Source of the DNA: Rhodobacterales bacterium HKCCE2091
GTDB taxonomy: Bacteria > Pseudomonadota > Alphaproteobacteria > Rhodobacterales > Rhodobacteraceae
Assembly (NCBI GenBank): GCA_015689685.1
Contig: WVSL01000007.1
Location: 1-64,000 of the forward strand
Length of the DNA: 64,000 nt
Reading direction: 5' to 3'
In this document: in pieces, positions 17,293-25,626 of the stretch
Layout of the letters: each line of letters opens with the position of its first letter
Numbering within the stretch: the stretch's first letter is position 1
Made by a program: the position numbers and the translations under genes
The notes under the pieces: generated by a model
The model's input: the letters and a program-made list of their open reading frames with translations, nothing else
Database searches by the model: none
Told to the model about the DNA's origin: nothing

Positions 17293-19332
17293 ATGTCCCG
17301 CGCATCCGAGCTTCTGTCCACCGTGTTCGGCTTCGGCGGCTTCCGTCCGGGCCAGGCCGAGATCGTCGACGCCGTGGCCGGCGGGCAGGACGTGCTCGCT
17401 ATCATGCCGACGGGCGGCGGCAAGTCCCTGTGTTTCCAGTTGCCCGCGCTGATGCGGGATGGGTTGACGCTGGTGGTCTCGCCGCTGATCGCGCTGATGC
17501 GGGACCAGGTGCGTGCACTGCGCGAGGCAGGGGTGGAGGCCGGCGCGCTGACTTCCGGCAACACGGAGGAGGAGACGCGCGAGGTCTGGGATGCGCTGGA
17601 AGCCGGGCGGCTGAAGCTGCTCTACCTCGCGCCGGAACGGCTCGGCACCGCCGAACGCGTGCTGCGGCGGGTCGGGGTTTCCGCCATCGCGGTCGACGAG
17701 GCGCATTGCGTCAGCCAGTGGGGCCATGATTTCCGCCCCGACTACCTGCGGATCGGCGCGCTGCGCGACGCGCTTGGCGTGCCCCTGTCGGCCTTCACCG
17801 CGACGGCAGATGCCGAAACACAGGCCGAGATCGTTGAACGCCTGTTCGGCGGCCGCGCGCCGGAGACCTTCCTGCGCGGCTTCGACCGGCCGAACCTGTC
17901 GCTGGCCTTCGAGGTGAAGAACCAGCCGCGCACGCAGATCCTCAGCTTCGCCGCCGCGCGGAAGGGGCAATCCGGCATCGTCTATTGCGGCACGCGGGCC
18001 AAGACCGAAACGCTCGCCGCTGCGCTCGACGCGGCGGGGCACAGCGCCTGCGCCTATCACGGCGGGATGGAGGCGGAGGACCGCCGCCGGGTCGAGGCGC
18101 GGTTCTCGTCCGAGGACGGGCTGATCGTGGTGGCGACGGTGGCTTTCGGGATGGGCGTCGATAAGCCGGACATCCGGTGGGTCGCCCATGCCGACCTGCC
18201 GAAGTCGATCGAGGCCTACTACCAGGAAATCGGACGCGCGGGCCGCGACGGCGCCCCGGCCGAGACGCTGACGCTCTATGGCCCCGACGACATCCGGTTC
18301 CGCCGCGCGCAGATCGACGAGGGTCTCGCTCCGCCGGAACGAAAGGAGGCCGATCACGCTCGTCTGAACGCGCTCTTGGGGCTCGCCGAGGCGCAGGGAT
18401 GCCGGCGGCGGGTCCTGCTCGGCTATTTCGGCGAGGCGTCGGAGGATTGCGGGAACTGCGACCTCTGTTCCACCCCGCCGGAAATCTTCGACGGCTCGGT
18501 CGCGGTGCAGAAGGCGCTGTCGGCGATGCTGCGGACCGGGGAGAGTTTCGGCGCGGGGCACCTGATCGACATCCTGCTCGGCGCGAATACCGACAAGATC
18601 CGCCAGCGCGGGCATGACCGGCTGCCGACCTTCGGCGTCGGCACGGAATTCGACAAGCGCGGCTGGCAGGCGGTGTTCCGGCAGATGCAGGCGCTCGACC
18701 TCGTGCGGCCCGACCCGGCGCGTCACGGCGCGTTTCGCATGACCGAGGCCGCGCGGCCGATCCTGCGGGGCGAGGCGGGGATCACGCTCAGGAAGGACAC
18801 CATCGCTAGGACCGCGGCGCGGGCCGAGGCGCGGGCGCTGGTGTCGGAGGAGAACGCGGGCCTGCTGGCGGCGCTCAAGGCCAAGCGGCGGGCGCTGGCG
18901 GAGGCGCAGTCGGTCCCGGCCTACGTGATCTTCACCGACCGCACCCTGATCGAGATGGCGGAGACCCGGCCGGCCAGCCTCGACGCAATGGCGCTCATCT
19001 CTGGCGTGGGGGCGATGAAGCTGGAGAAATACGGCGCGGCTTTCCTGGAAATCGTGACCGGGGACGCGCCGGCCGAGGTTCACCCCGCGCGCCGCAGCCT
19101 CGCCGGACGCGGTGCGGGGCCGGTCTTCGACCGGCTGATGGCGGCGCAGGCTGACCTGATGCGCGGCGAGGACGGGACCGGGAAGTACCTCACCTGCACC
19201 CAGTCGACGCTGAAGCATATCGCCGAACGGCGGCCCGACTGCCTCGAATCGCTGGCGCGGATCCCCGGCATGGGCGAGCAGAAGGCCGAGCGGTTCGGGG
19301 CGGCGTTCCTCGACGTCCTGCGCGAGGCGTGA
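17293..19332 (+). CDS. recQ: ATP-dependent DNA helicase RecQ
   Basis: The 679-residue protein is a RecQ helicase of normal length. It has Walker A MPTGGGKSLCF, the DEAH box VDEAHCVSQWGHDFRPDY, and motif VI QEIGRAGRDG. A zinc-binding segment with CRRR...EDCGNCDLC is followed by the winged-helix RQC domain. The C-terminus has an HRDC domain (about residues 545-600) and a second, weaker HRDC-like repeat in the last 70 residues (LTCTQSTLKHIAERRPDCLESLARIPGMG). It unwinds recombination intermediates. ATG 17293 was chosen to match the family start before ELLSTVFGF; an in-frame ATG at 17245 is possible. The ribosome-binding site is weak for both. Confidence 0.94.
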   Translation: MSRASELLSTVFGFGGFRPGQAEIVDAVAGGQDVLAIMPTGGGKSLCFQLPALMRDGLTLVVSPLIALMRDQVRALREAGVEAGALTSGNTEEETREVWDALEAGRLKLLYLAPERLGTAERVLRRVGVSAIAVDEAHCVSQWGHDFRPDYLRIGALRDALGVPLSAFTATADAETQAEIVERLFGGRAPETFLRGFDRPNLSLAFEVKNQPRTQILSFAAARKGQSGIVYCGTRAKTETLAAALDAAGHSACAYHGGMEAEDRRRVEARFSSEDGLIVVATVAFGMGVDKPDIRWVAHADLPKSIEAYYQEIGRAGRDGAPAETLTLYGPDDIRFRRAQIDEGLAPPERKEADHARLNALLGLAEAQGCRRRVLLGYFGEASEDCGNCDLCSTPPEIFDGSVAVQKALSAMLRTGESFGAGHLIDILLGANTDKIRQRGHDRLPTFGVGTEFDKRGWQAVFRQMQALDLVRPDPARHGAFRMTEAARPILRGEAGITLRKDTIARTAARAEARALVSEENAGLLAALKAKRRALAEAQSVPAYVIFTDRTLIEMAETRPASLDAMALISGVGAMKLEKYGAAFLEIVTGDAPAEVHPARRSLAGRGAGPVFDRLMAAQADLMRGEDGTGKYLTCTQSTLKHIAERRPDCLESLARIPGMGEQKAERFGAAFLDVLREA

Positions 19333-19349
19333 CACCGGGGCCCGGCCCT

Positions 19350-19433
19350 CGTCAGGCCCCTGAAGGAGCCATCCTCGGCCCGACTCGACCCTTCGGGCCG
19401 CGTGCGCTTCGCGCAGGGATATTTGCGGGATAG
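19350..19433 (+). repeat. Gene-3' repeat element, copy B, after recQ
   Basis: TCAGGCCCC, AGGAGCCATCCTCGGCCCG and then CGCAGGGATATTT followed by GCGGGATAG match the two blocks of copy A in order and spacing. The rest of the 278-base gap to the DUF1244 gene (to 19610) is GC-rich and shows only a short hairpin CCCGGA-N6-TCCGGG near 19540. Confidence 0.55.
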
Positions 19434-19610
19434 AGAAGCGGGGGGCGTTTCGCGCCGTACCGAGCCCTGCCCTTTGAAGGCCACCCGGGGCGGGCTGCGC
19501 GGCGATCGTCAGGATCCGCTGCGAAATGCTGCCGCCCGGACCGCGATCCGGGACGGGCCGCGGCTCCGGCAAGGGCTTGCAGGAGGGCGGACGCGGGCCG
19601 GCGCCCCCGG

Positions 19611-19907
19611 TCAGTGATCCTTCGGGACGGCGGCGAATTCGGCCTTCTGCGTAGCGCTCGCCTCGGTCTGGAACTTCGCCTTCCACTCGTCGTAGGGCAT
19701 GAAGTAAACTGCCTCGCGCGCCGCGTCCTTCGACATCTCCACCCCGCGTTCCGCCGCGGCCTCGCCGTACCAGCGGCTCAGGCAGTTGCGGCAGAACCCG
19801 GCGAGGTTCATCAGGTCGATGTTCTGCACGTCGCGGCGTTCGTCGAGGTGCTGCAGGAGCCGCCGGAACGCGGCGGCCTCGATCTCGGTTCGGGTCGTGT
19901 CGTCCAT
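19611..19907 (-). CDS. DUF1244 family protein
   Basis: The 98-residue protein matches the conserved DUF1244 (COG3492) pattern: AFRRLLQHLDERRDVQNIDLMNLAGFCRNCLSRWY, with two conserved cysteines, and a later VYFMPYDEWKAKFQ. The function is unknown; the family is widespread in alpha- and gammaproteobacteria. It is the second gene of a two-gene minus-strand unit, 24 bases after the N-formylglutamate amidohydrolase. Confidence 0.9.
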   Translation of the reverse strand: MDDTTRTEIEAAAFRRLLQHLDERRDVQNIDLMNLAGFCRNCLSRWYGEAAAERGVEMSKDAAREAVYFMPYDEWKAKFQTEASATQKAEFAAVPKDH

Positions 19908-19931
19908 GTCAGGTCTCCCCCGGTTTCACCC

Positions 19932-20669
19932 TCAGACCTGTGCAATCCGCAGCGCCGCGTCAAGCATGGGCGCGAGGCGCGCGGCCCAGGCCTCCTCTTC
20001 CGCCGGCCCGGGCAGGAGATCGTTGCGGACCTCGATCAGGATGTGGGGCCGCCCGGCCCTGGTGCCGTGGCGGTCCATGCTGTCGCCTTCGAGATGGCCG
20101 GAATAGGGCTGGTTGTCGCCAACGCAGAGATCCGGCTCCGCCCGGGCGCGGGCGATCAGCGGCAGGGCGAGCCGGCTGTCGCTGCCGTAGAGCACGCCGA
20201 GATGCCAGGGCCGCGGCGGGCGTCCGACGAACTGGCGGGTGAAGGTATGAACGGCGACCAGGACAGGGTCGCGGCGGGCCGCGAGCAGCGCCTCGATCCC
20301 GCGGTGGTAGGGGCGGTGAAACCGGTTGAGACGGCGCTCGACCTCCTCCGGGCCGATATGGCGGTTCGCCGGGATCACCGAGCCGTCGTAGAGCCGCATC
20401 ACCAGCGTCGGGTCGTCCTCGCCCCGGTTGGGGTCGATCACGAGGCGGGAGAAGTCGGACAGGATCACCGGCGCGTCGAGCAGCCGGCCGAGCGCGCGTC
20501 CGACCCCGGCGGCGCCCGGATCCCAGGCGATGTGCCGCGCCATGTCCTCCGCCGGCAGGCCGAGATCGCCGCCGGCCACGTCGTCCGGCACCCGGTTCGA
20601 CGCGTGGTCGACCGTGACGATCCAGCGCCCCGGCCGGTCCGCGCCCTCGACATGATGGCTGTCGTTCAT
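19932..20669 (-). CDS. N-formylglutamate amidohydrolase family protein
   Basis: The 245-residue protein belongs to the HutG2/N-formylglutamate amidohydrolase family (PF05013), zinc-dependent enzymes that release formate from N-formylglutamate or related substrates. It shows VTVDHASNRVP near the N-terminus, HIAWDPGAAGVG, SRLVIDPNRG, FHRPYHRGIEALL and AVHTFTRQF. No histidine-utilisation genes lie nearby, so the true substrate is uncertain. The ATG at 20669 was chosen because AGGTGA lies upstream; an alternative ATG at 20693 lacks one. It is divergent from pyk and cotranscribed with DUF1244. Confidence 0.85.
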   Translation of the reverse strand: MNDSHHVEGADRPGRWIVTVDHASNRVPDDVAGGDLGLPAEDMARHIAWDPGAAGVGRALGRLLDAPVILSDFSRLVIDPNRGEDDPTLVMRLYDGSVIPANRHIGPEEVERRLNRFHRPYHRGIEALLAARRDPVLVAVHTFTRQFVGRPPRPWHLGVLYGSDSRLALPLIARARAEPDLCVGDNQPYSGHLEGDSMDRHGTRAGRPHILIEVRNDLLPGPAEEEAWAARLAPMLDAALRIAQV

Positions 20670-20811
20670 GGTTCCGTCACCTGCCTCTGCCATCACCCAT
20701 ACGACGCCCGCGCCGCCACGGCCAGCACGCCCGCGGCCGGATTGCACCGCGCTACGCCTCGTGCGAGTGTGAGCGCAAACAGGACAGCGAAAGACGGGGG
20801 ATAACCGACAC

Positions 20812-22257
20812 ATGCGACGCCTGCGCAACGTCAAGATCGTGGCCACGCTCGGCCCCGCGTCGAGCGACTACGACACGATCCGCAAGCTGTTCGAGGCCGG
20901 GGCGGACGTCTTTCGCCTGAACATGAGCCACGGCGACCATTCCGAGATCGCCGCGCGGCACGCGCATATCCGACGGATCGAAAAGGAAGCCGGCCGTCCG
21001 ATCGCGATCCTCGCCGACCTGCAGGGGCCGAAGCTGCGCGTGGGGGTCTTCGCCAACGGGTCCGAGGACTTGGAGGAGGGCCAGGCCTTCCGGCTCGACC
21101 TCGACGGCGCCGAGGGCGACGCGACCCGCGTTCAACTTCCGCATCCGGAGATCTTCGCCGCGCTCGAACCGGGGTCGGCGCTGCTCGTGAACGACGGCAA
21201 GATCCGGCTGAAGGTGACCCAGTGCGGCGCCGATTTCGCCGATTGCGAGGTCACCGTCGGCGGCACCATCTCGAACCGCAAGGGCGTGAACGTGCCGGAC
21301 GTGGTGCTGCCGCTCGCCGCCCTGTCGGACAAGGATCGCAAGGACCTGGAATTCGTCTGCGAACTCGGCGTCGACTGGCTGGCGCTGTCCTTCGTGCAGC
21401 GGCCCAAGGATGTCTGGGAGGCGCGCGAGTTGGCCAATGGCCGCGCCGCGATCCTCTCGAAGATCGAGAAGCCCGCCGCGGTGAAGGCGTTCGAGGAAAT
21501 CCTGAAGGTTTCGGACGGGATCATGGTCGCGCGCGGCGACCTCGGGGTGGAACTGCCGGTGCAGAACGTGCCGCCGATCCAGAAGCGGCTGGTACGCAAG
21601 TGCCGCGCCGCCGCCAAGCCGGTGATCGTGGCCACCCAGATGCTGGAATCCATGATCGAGAGCCCGATGCCGACCCGCGCCGAGGTTTCCGACGTCGCCG
21701 CCGCCATCTACGAGGGCGCGGACGCGGTGATGTTGTCGGCGGAATCGGCGGCGGGCAGCTACCCGGTCGAGGCGGTGTCGACGATGAACGCGGTGGCGAT
21801 GGAGGTCGAGAGCGACCCGACCTACTGGGAGGTGACCGCCGCCAGCCGCGGCGGCACGCGCGAGACCTCCGCCGACGCCATCGTGGTCGCGGCGCGCGAG
21901 ATCGCCGAGGCGACGAACATCACCGCGATCTGCTGCCATTCGCAGTCGGGCACCACGGCACGGCTCATCTCGCGCGAACGCCCGCGCCCGCCGATCATCG
22001 CGATGACCCATATCGAGGAAACCTCGCGGCAGCTGGTTCTGTCCTGGGGCCTGCACTGCGTGATGACCGGGCGGCTCGAACGGTTCAAGCAGGCGGTGGT
22101 GAACGCCGTGCGCGCGGCGCGGTCCGAAGGCTTCGCGGAAGAGGACGACCAGATCGTCATCACCGCGGGCGTGCCGTTCAACGTGCCCGGCTCCACCAAC
22201 ATCCTGCGGATCGCGCCCTGCCAGGAAAAGCTGATCTACGCCACGGACCCCGAGTGA
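20812..22257 (+). CDS. pyk: Pyruvate kinase
   Basis: The 481-residue protein is a complete pyruvate kinase, converting phosphoenolpyruvate and ADP to pyruvate and ATP. It opens with the family start RNVKIVATLGPASS and has VFRLNMSHGDH. The catalytic block ILSKIEKPAAV ... DGIMVARGDLGVELP is in the middle, and VIVATQMLESM and GADAVMLSAESAAG follow. GGGGG precedes ATG 20812. A short membrane protein gene follows after 13 bases and the rpmI-rplT pair lies 420 bases on. Confidence 0.97.
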   Translation: MRRLRNVKIVATLGPASSDYDTIRKLFEAGADVFRLNMSHGDHSEIAARHAHIRRIEKEAGRPIAILADLQGPKLRVGVFANGSEDLEEGQAFRLDLDGAEGDATRVQLPHPEIFAALEPGSALLVNDGKIRLKVTQCGADFADCEVTVGGTISNRKGVNVPDVVLPLAALSDKDRKDLEFVCELGVDWLALSFVQRPKDVWEARELANGRAAILSKIEKPAAVKAFEEILKVSDGIMVARGDLGVELPVQNVPPIQKRLVRKCRAAAKPVIVATQMLESMIESPMPTRAEVSDVAAAIYEGADAVMLSAESAAGSYPVEAVSTMNAVAMEVESDPTYWEVTAASRGGTRETSADAIVVAAREIAEATNITAICCHSQSGTTARLISRERPRPPIIAMTHIEETSRQLVLSWGLHCVMTGRLERFKQAVVNAVRAARSEGFAEEDDQIVITAGVPFNVPGSTNILRIAPCQEKLIYATDPE

Positions 22258-22270
22258 CAGGCTACCCGTC

Positions 22271-22492
22271 GTGGCCCCTGACTTCCTGATCGTCGGCGGC
22301 ACCGTCCTGCTCGCGTTGTCCGTCGCCTCCGCCGTCGCGGCCTGGGCCGATGCGCGGCGGCCGACCGTCGCGCTGGCCGTTGTGCTCGCCGGGGTGGGGA
22401 TGTTCGCGGCCGCGATGATGGTGCAGGGCGGCCTCGGATGGCGCGACGTGCCCGAGGCCTTCGTGAGGGTGATCGCGCTCGTTCTCAACTGA
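22271..22492 (+). CDS. Small membrane protein after pyk
   Basis: A 73-residue hydrophobic protein starts at GTG 22271, 13 bases after pyk. Two membrane helices are predicted by eye (about residues 6-27 and 33-52) joined by the short basic turn ADARRPT, and the tail ends WRDVPEAFVRVIALVLN. I do not recognise a named family. Its close spacing suggests cotranscription with pyk. Codon use is like the neighbours, which supports a real gene. Confidence 0.65.
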   Translation: MAPDFLIVGGTVLLALSVASAVAAWADARRPTVALAVVLAGVGMFAAAMMVQGGLGWRDVPEAFVRVIALVLN

Positions 22493-22574
22493 TCCCGGCG
22501 GCCCCGACCCGCGGCCCCGGAGGCTGGCGCGTTCGCCCCGCATGGCGTCGGGTCCGCTCCTGCGGGGACGGGCC

Positions 22575-22603
22575 TTGCCAGGACGGGGCTTTCACTGTAT
22601 GCG
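22575..22603 (+). promoter_or_regulatory. Candidate promoter for rpmI-rplT
   Basis: TTGCCA (22575-22580) and TATGCG (22598-22603) are 17 bases apart, 76 bases before rpmI. The 186-base leader (22493-22678) also holds a weak CCCCGCA/TGCGGGG stem (22536-22542, 22561-22567), perhaps ending the pyk transcript. There is no infC upstream. Confidence 0.4.
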
Positions 22604-22678
22604 ACCCGCTCCGACGGCGTGGCAGGCCGAAAGTGGCATGCCTTCCGCGCCAGAACGGTACCAGACGAGGAGACCGAA

Positions 22679-22879
22679 ATGCCCAAGATGAAGACGAAGT
22701 CGAGCGCCAAGAAGCGCTTCAAGACCACCGGGACCGGCAAGGTCATGGCGGCACAGGCCGGCAAGCGGCACGGGATGATCAAGCGGACGAACAAGTTCAT
22801 CCGCAACGCGCGGGGGACCCAGGTCCTGTCCGAGCCCGATCAGAAGATCGTCAAATCCTACATGCCCTACGACCGCTGA
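22679..22879 (+). CDS. rpmI: 50S ribosomal protein L35
   Basis: The 66-residue basic protein starts [22 protein letters not shown] and contains [19 protein letters not shown], the L35 pattern. GAGGAGA lies just upstream of ATG 22679; an in-frame ATG at 22619 is rejected because it adds a non-homologous leader. It is the first gene of the rpmI-rplT pair, 12 bases ahead of rplT. Confidence 0.97.
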   Translation: MPKMKTKSSAKKRFKTTGTGKVMAAQAGKRHGMIKRTNKFIRNARGTQVLSEPDQKIVKSYMPYDR

Positions 22880-22891
22880 GGAGCCAGACAG

Positions 22892-23254
22892 ATGCCCCGT
22901 ACCAAAGGTGGAACCGTCACCCATCGCCGTCACAAGAAGGTCCTGGACGCCGCGAAAGGCTATTACGGCGCGCGCAGCCGGAACTTCCGCACCGCGACCC
23001 AGGCCGTCGACAAGGCGAACCAGTACGCGACCCGCGACCGCAAGGCCCGCAAGCGCCAGTTCCGCGCGCTGTGGATCCAGCGGATCAACGCGGCCGTCCG
23101 GATGCATGACGACACGCTGACCTATTCGCGCTTCATCAACGGCCTGGCGCTCGCCGGGATCGAGGTGGACCGCAAGGTCCTGGCCGATCTCGCCGTGCAC
23201 GAGCCCGAGGCGTTCGGCGCCATCGTCGCGCAGGCGAAAGGCGCGCTGGCCTGA
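22892..23254 (+). CDS. rplT: 50S ribosomal protein L20
   Basis: The 120-residue protein has the L20 signature: [30 protein letters not shown] at the N-terminus, then [18 protein letters not shown], and the C-terminal [25 protein letters not shown]. It nucleates early assembly of the large subunit and in many bacteria represses its own operon. A strong terminator follows 25 bases after the stop. Confidence 0.97.
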   Translation: MPRTKGGTVTHRRHKKVLDAAKGYYGARSRNFRTATQAVDKANQYATRDRKARKRQFRALWIQRINAAVRMHDDTLTYSRFINGLALAGIEVDRKVLADLAVHEPEAFGAIVAQAKGALA

Positions 23255-23279
23255 GGCCACCGCGCCTGCAGGAATTCGG

Positions 23280-23315
23280 GGGGCCGTTCCGGAAGGGGCG
23301 GCCCCTTCGCTTTTT
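23280..23315 (+). terminator. Rho-independent terminator of rpmI-rplT
   Basis: GGGGCCG (23280-23286) pairs with CGGCCCC (23299-23305), with an inner TTCC/GGAA extension in the loop. A TTCGCTTTTT tail follows. Confidence 0.8.
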
Positions 23316-23388
23316 CGGCCCTTGCCCCCGCCGTCCGGGTGCTTACCTGAAGCTTCGGCGGGACGGCCCGCCCTTTTCCAGCATCGAC

Positions 23389-23413
23389 GGGGACGCCCCC
23401 TCCGCACACGGAG
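23389..23413 (+). promoter_or_regulatory. Two adjacent hairpins in the SMR gene leader, the second masking the ribosome-binding site
   Basis: GGGG-ACGC-CCCC (23389-23400 as an alternative 4-bp stem) is directly followed by CTCCG-CACA-CGGAG (23400-23413, perfect 5-bp stem; base 23400 is shared). The GGAG in the second stem is the only good Shine-Dalgarno for the ATG at 23421. The first loop resembles the ACGR loops of guanidine-II (mini-ykkC) riboswitches in three of four bases; the second loop does not match. Confidence 0.3.
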
Positions 23414-23420
23414 ACAGGGC

Positions 23421-23738
23421 ATGTCCTGGTTTCTTCTCCTCCTCGCCGGCCTGTTCGAGATCGGATGGGCCATCGGCCTGAAACAGGCCCACGGCTTCAC
23501 GCGTCTCTGGCCGACACTCGGCACGATTGCCTGCATGGCGATCAGCCTCGCGCTACTGGGGCTCGCCTTGCGCGGCCTGCCGCCCGGAACCGCTTACGCG
23601 GTCTGGACGGGAATCGGGACCGTGGGGACCGTGATCCTCGGGATGGTGCTGTTCGGCGATGCCGCTGGCCCGGCGCGGCTGGCCTGCATCGGCCTCATCG
23701 TCGCCGGGATCGCGGGGCTGAAGCTCCTGCCCGGCTGA
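23421..23738 (+). CDS. Small multidrug resistance (SMR) family transporter, SugE/Gdx-like
   Basis: The 105-residue protein has four membrane helices and the SMR fold. The N-terminus is [21 protein letters not shown] with the essential membrane Glu at residue 13 and the GW after it, then [22 protein letters not shown] near residue 60. The first-helix pattern fits the SugE/Gdx branch, whose known substrate is guanidinium, better than the EmrE branch. Members of this branch may work as dual-topology homodimers; no partner gene is present here, which agrees. ATG 23421 was chosen to place the first helix at the N-terminus. The substrate is an inference from sequence type. Confidence 0.82.
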   Translation: MSWFLLLLAGLFEIGWAIGLKQAHGFTRLWPTLGTIACMAISLALLGLALRGLPPGTAYAVWTGIGTVGTVILGMVLFGDAAGPARLACIGLIVAGIAGLKLLPG

Positions 23739-23807
23739 GTGTCTTTCGACATGCCATGGAACCTTTCCGGGCGTCGCGCGTTGGTCCCGCCGAAAGGAGA
23801 CCGTTCA

Positions 23808-24134
23808 ATGGCAAACGTTTCGAATCTCAAGGACTCCTCGCCGGATACCGACGACATCGCCAAGCAGCTTCAGGCCGTGAAGGCCGATCTCGCGAAGCTG
23901 ACCGAGGTCGTCTCGGGCTATGCCGCCGCCAAGGGCACCGAGGCACGCGACCGCGTGACCCGTGAGGCCGAGGCGCTTTCGGCCGAGGCCCGTGCCCGCT
24001 ATGACCGCACCGCCGCCGAGGCCGACCGGATCGCCCGCGAAGCCGGGGATCTCGTGCGCGAGCGTCCCGGCATGGCCGTGGGCATGGCCGCCGCGGTCGG
24101 GTTCCTGGTCGGCTATCTTGGCGCGCGCCGCTGA
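23808..24134 (+). CDS. DUF883/ElaB-YqjD-like membrane-anchored protein
   Basis: The 108-residue protein has a long amphipathic, charged helix (about residues 10-85, rich in Ala, Glu and Arg) and a single C-terminal membrane anchor RPGMAVGMAAAVGFLVGYLGARR. This is the layout of ElaB/YqjD (DUF883), tail-anchored proteins that can hold ribosomes at the inner membrane in stationary phase in E. coli. AAAGGAGA stands before ATG 23808. The next gene follows at once (1 base between stop and ATG), and the pair is likely one operon. The role in this organism is inferred. Confidence 0.78.
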   Translation: MANVSNLKDSSPDTDDIAKQLQAVKADLAKLTEVVSGYAAAKGTEARDRVTREAEALSAEARARYDRTAAEADRIAREAGDLVRERPGMAVGMAAAVGFLVGYLGARR

Positions 24135-24135
24135 C

Positions 24136-24483
24136 ATGCTGAACCGGATCGCCGGAAAGGCCCGCGCCGTCGCGCGGGCTGCCGCGTTTTCCGCAGCGGG
24201 CGGGTTCCTGATCCTTGTCGGGATCGGGTTCCTGACCGTGTCGGCCTGGATCGCGCTGTCGGCCGTCCTGCCCCTGGAAACCGTCGCGCTCATCATCGGC
24301 GGCGCCTATGTCGGGCTCGGTGCGATTTCCATCGGGATCGCCGCGATGGGCCGCGAACCCGCCCCGCGGGTCGACACGGCCCGCCGCCCCGCGATGGCGT
24401 CCGAGGACCTGTCGCAGGCCGTGATGCAATCCTTCCTCATGGGCATGACAGCCGGCCAGGGCGCGGCGCACCGCAAGCCCTGA
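24136..24483 (+). CDS. Holin-X-like/DUF1469-type small membrane protein
   Basis: The 115-residue protein begins one base after the DUF883 stop. It has two closely spaced membrane helices (about residues 18-43 and 47-72: FLILVGIGFLTVSAWIALSA and VALIIGGAYVGLGAISIGIA) and a polar tail. Such proteins are annotated as phage holin family, putative Actinobacterial Holin-X, or YqjE-like and often sit beside DUF883 genes, as yqjD-yqjE in E. coli. It is probably not a phage gene. The exact function is unknown. Confidence 0.72.
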   Translation: MLNRIAGKARAVARAAAFSAAGGFLILVGIGFLTVSAWIALSAVLPLETVALIIGGAYVGLGAISIGIAAMGREPAPRVDTARRPAMASEDLSQAVMQSFLMGMTAGQGAAHRKP

Positions 24484-24551
24484 CCCCGCCGCCTTGCATT
24501 CCGCCCCCTCTCTGGTAGGGGAAGTCGCGGAATTCGAAGCGGGGAAGGGCC

Positions 24552-25625
24552 ATGGAGGGCTTGGACAAGTTGCGCGGCGACTGGCTTGCGCGGATCGGCG
24601 AGGCCGCCGACGAGGGCGCGCTGGAGGAAATCCGCGTCGCCGCGCTCGGCAAGAAGGGCGAGATCAGCCTGAAGATGCGCGAACTGGGCAAGATGAGCCC
24701 GGAGGAGCGCCAGACCGCGGGCCCCGCCCTGAACGCGCTGAAGGACGAGGTCAACTCCGCCCTCTCCGCCCGCAAGTCGTCGCTCGGCGACGCCGCGCTG
24801 GAGGCCCGGCTGGCGACCGAATGGCTGGACGTCACGCTGCCGTCGCGCCCGCGCCGGGTCGGGTCGATCCACCCCGTCAGCCAGGTCACGGAAGAGGTCA
24901 CCGCGATCTTCGCCGACATGGGCTTCGCCGTCGCCGAAGGCCCGCAGATCGACAGCGACTGGTACAACTTCGACGCGCTGAACATCCCCGGCCACCACCC
25001 CGCGCGGGCGGAGATGGACACGTTCTACATGGCCCGCGCGGAAGGCGACAATCGCCCGCCCCACGTCCTGCGCACGCACACCTCGCCCGTCCAGATCCGG
25101 CACATGGAGGCCCACGGCGCCCCCTGCCGCATCATCGCGCCGGGCCGCGTCTACCGCGCCGATTACGACCAGACCCACACGCCGATGTTCCACCAGGTCG
25201 AGGGGCTGGCGATCGACCGCGACATCTCCATGGCGAACCTGAAATGGGTGCTGGAGGAATTCTTCTCTGCCTATTTCGGGACCAAGGTGAAAACCCGCTT
25301 CCGCGCCTCCCACTTCCCGTTCACGGAACCTTCCGCCGAGGTCGACATCCAGTGTTCCTGGGAAGGCGGAACGGTGAAGGTCGGCGAGGGCGACGACTGG
25401 CTCGAAGTCCTCGGCTCCGGCATGGTGCATCCCAAGGTGCTGTCGGCGGCGAAGGTCGATCCGGCTGAATGGCAGGGCTTCGCCTTCGGCATGGGCATCG
25501 ACCGGATCGCGATGCTGAAGTACGGCATCCCGGATTTGCGGGCGTTCTTCGACAGCGACCTGCGGTGGTTGCGGCACTACGGCTTCGCGGCGTTGCAGGT
25601 GCCTGCGGTGCATTCGGGGGTGTGA
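24552..25625 (+). CDS. pheS: Phenylalanine-tRNA ligase alpha subunit
   Basis: The 357-residue catalytic subunit of class II PheRS has an N-terminal coiled-coil region and then the class II core. Markers are [16 protein letters not shown], the phenylalanine pocket, [12 protein letters not shown], motif 2 [20 protein letters not shown], and motif 3 [17 protein letters not shown] near the C-terminus. It forms an alpha2-beta2 enzyme with PheT. AAGGGCC precedes the ATG. The operon is pheS-yrhK-pheT, with one small gene inserted between the subunits. Confidence 0.97.
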   Translation: MEGLDKLRGDWLARIGEAADEGALEEIRVAALGKKGEISLKMRELGKMSPEERQTAGPALNALKDEVNSALSARKSSLGDAALEARLATEWLDVTLPSRPRRVGSIHPVSQVTEEVTAIFADMGFAVAEGPQIDSDWYNFDALNIPGHHPARAEMDTFYMARAEGDNRPPHVLRTHTSPVQIRHMEAHGAPCRIIAPGRVYRADYDQTHTPMFHQVEGLAIDRDISMANLKWVLEEFFSAYFGTKVKTRFRASHFPFTEPSAEVDIQCSWEGGTVKVGEGDDWLEVLGSGMVHPKVLSAAKVDPAEWQGFAFGMGIDRIAMLKYGIPDLRAFFDSDLRWLRHYGFAALQVPAVHSGV

Positions 25626-25626
25626 C

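Noticed and set aside
24136-24483. Prophage remnant because of the holin-like label
   Set aside because: No other phage gene is near and the gene pairs with DUF883 in core chromosome.
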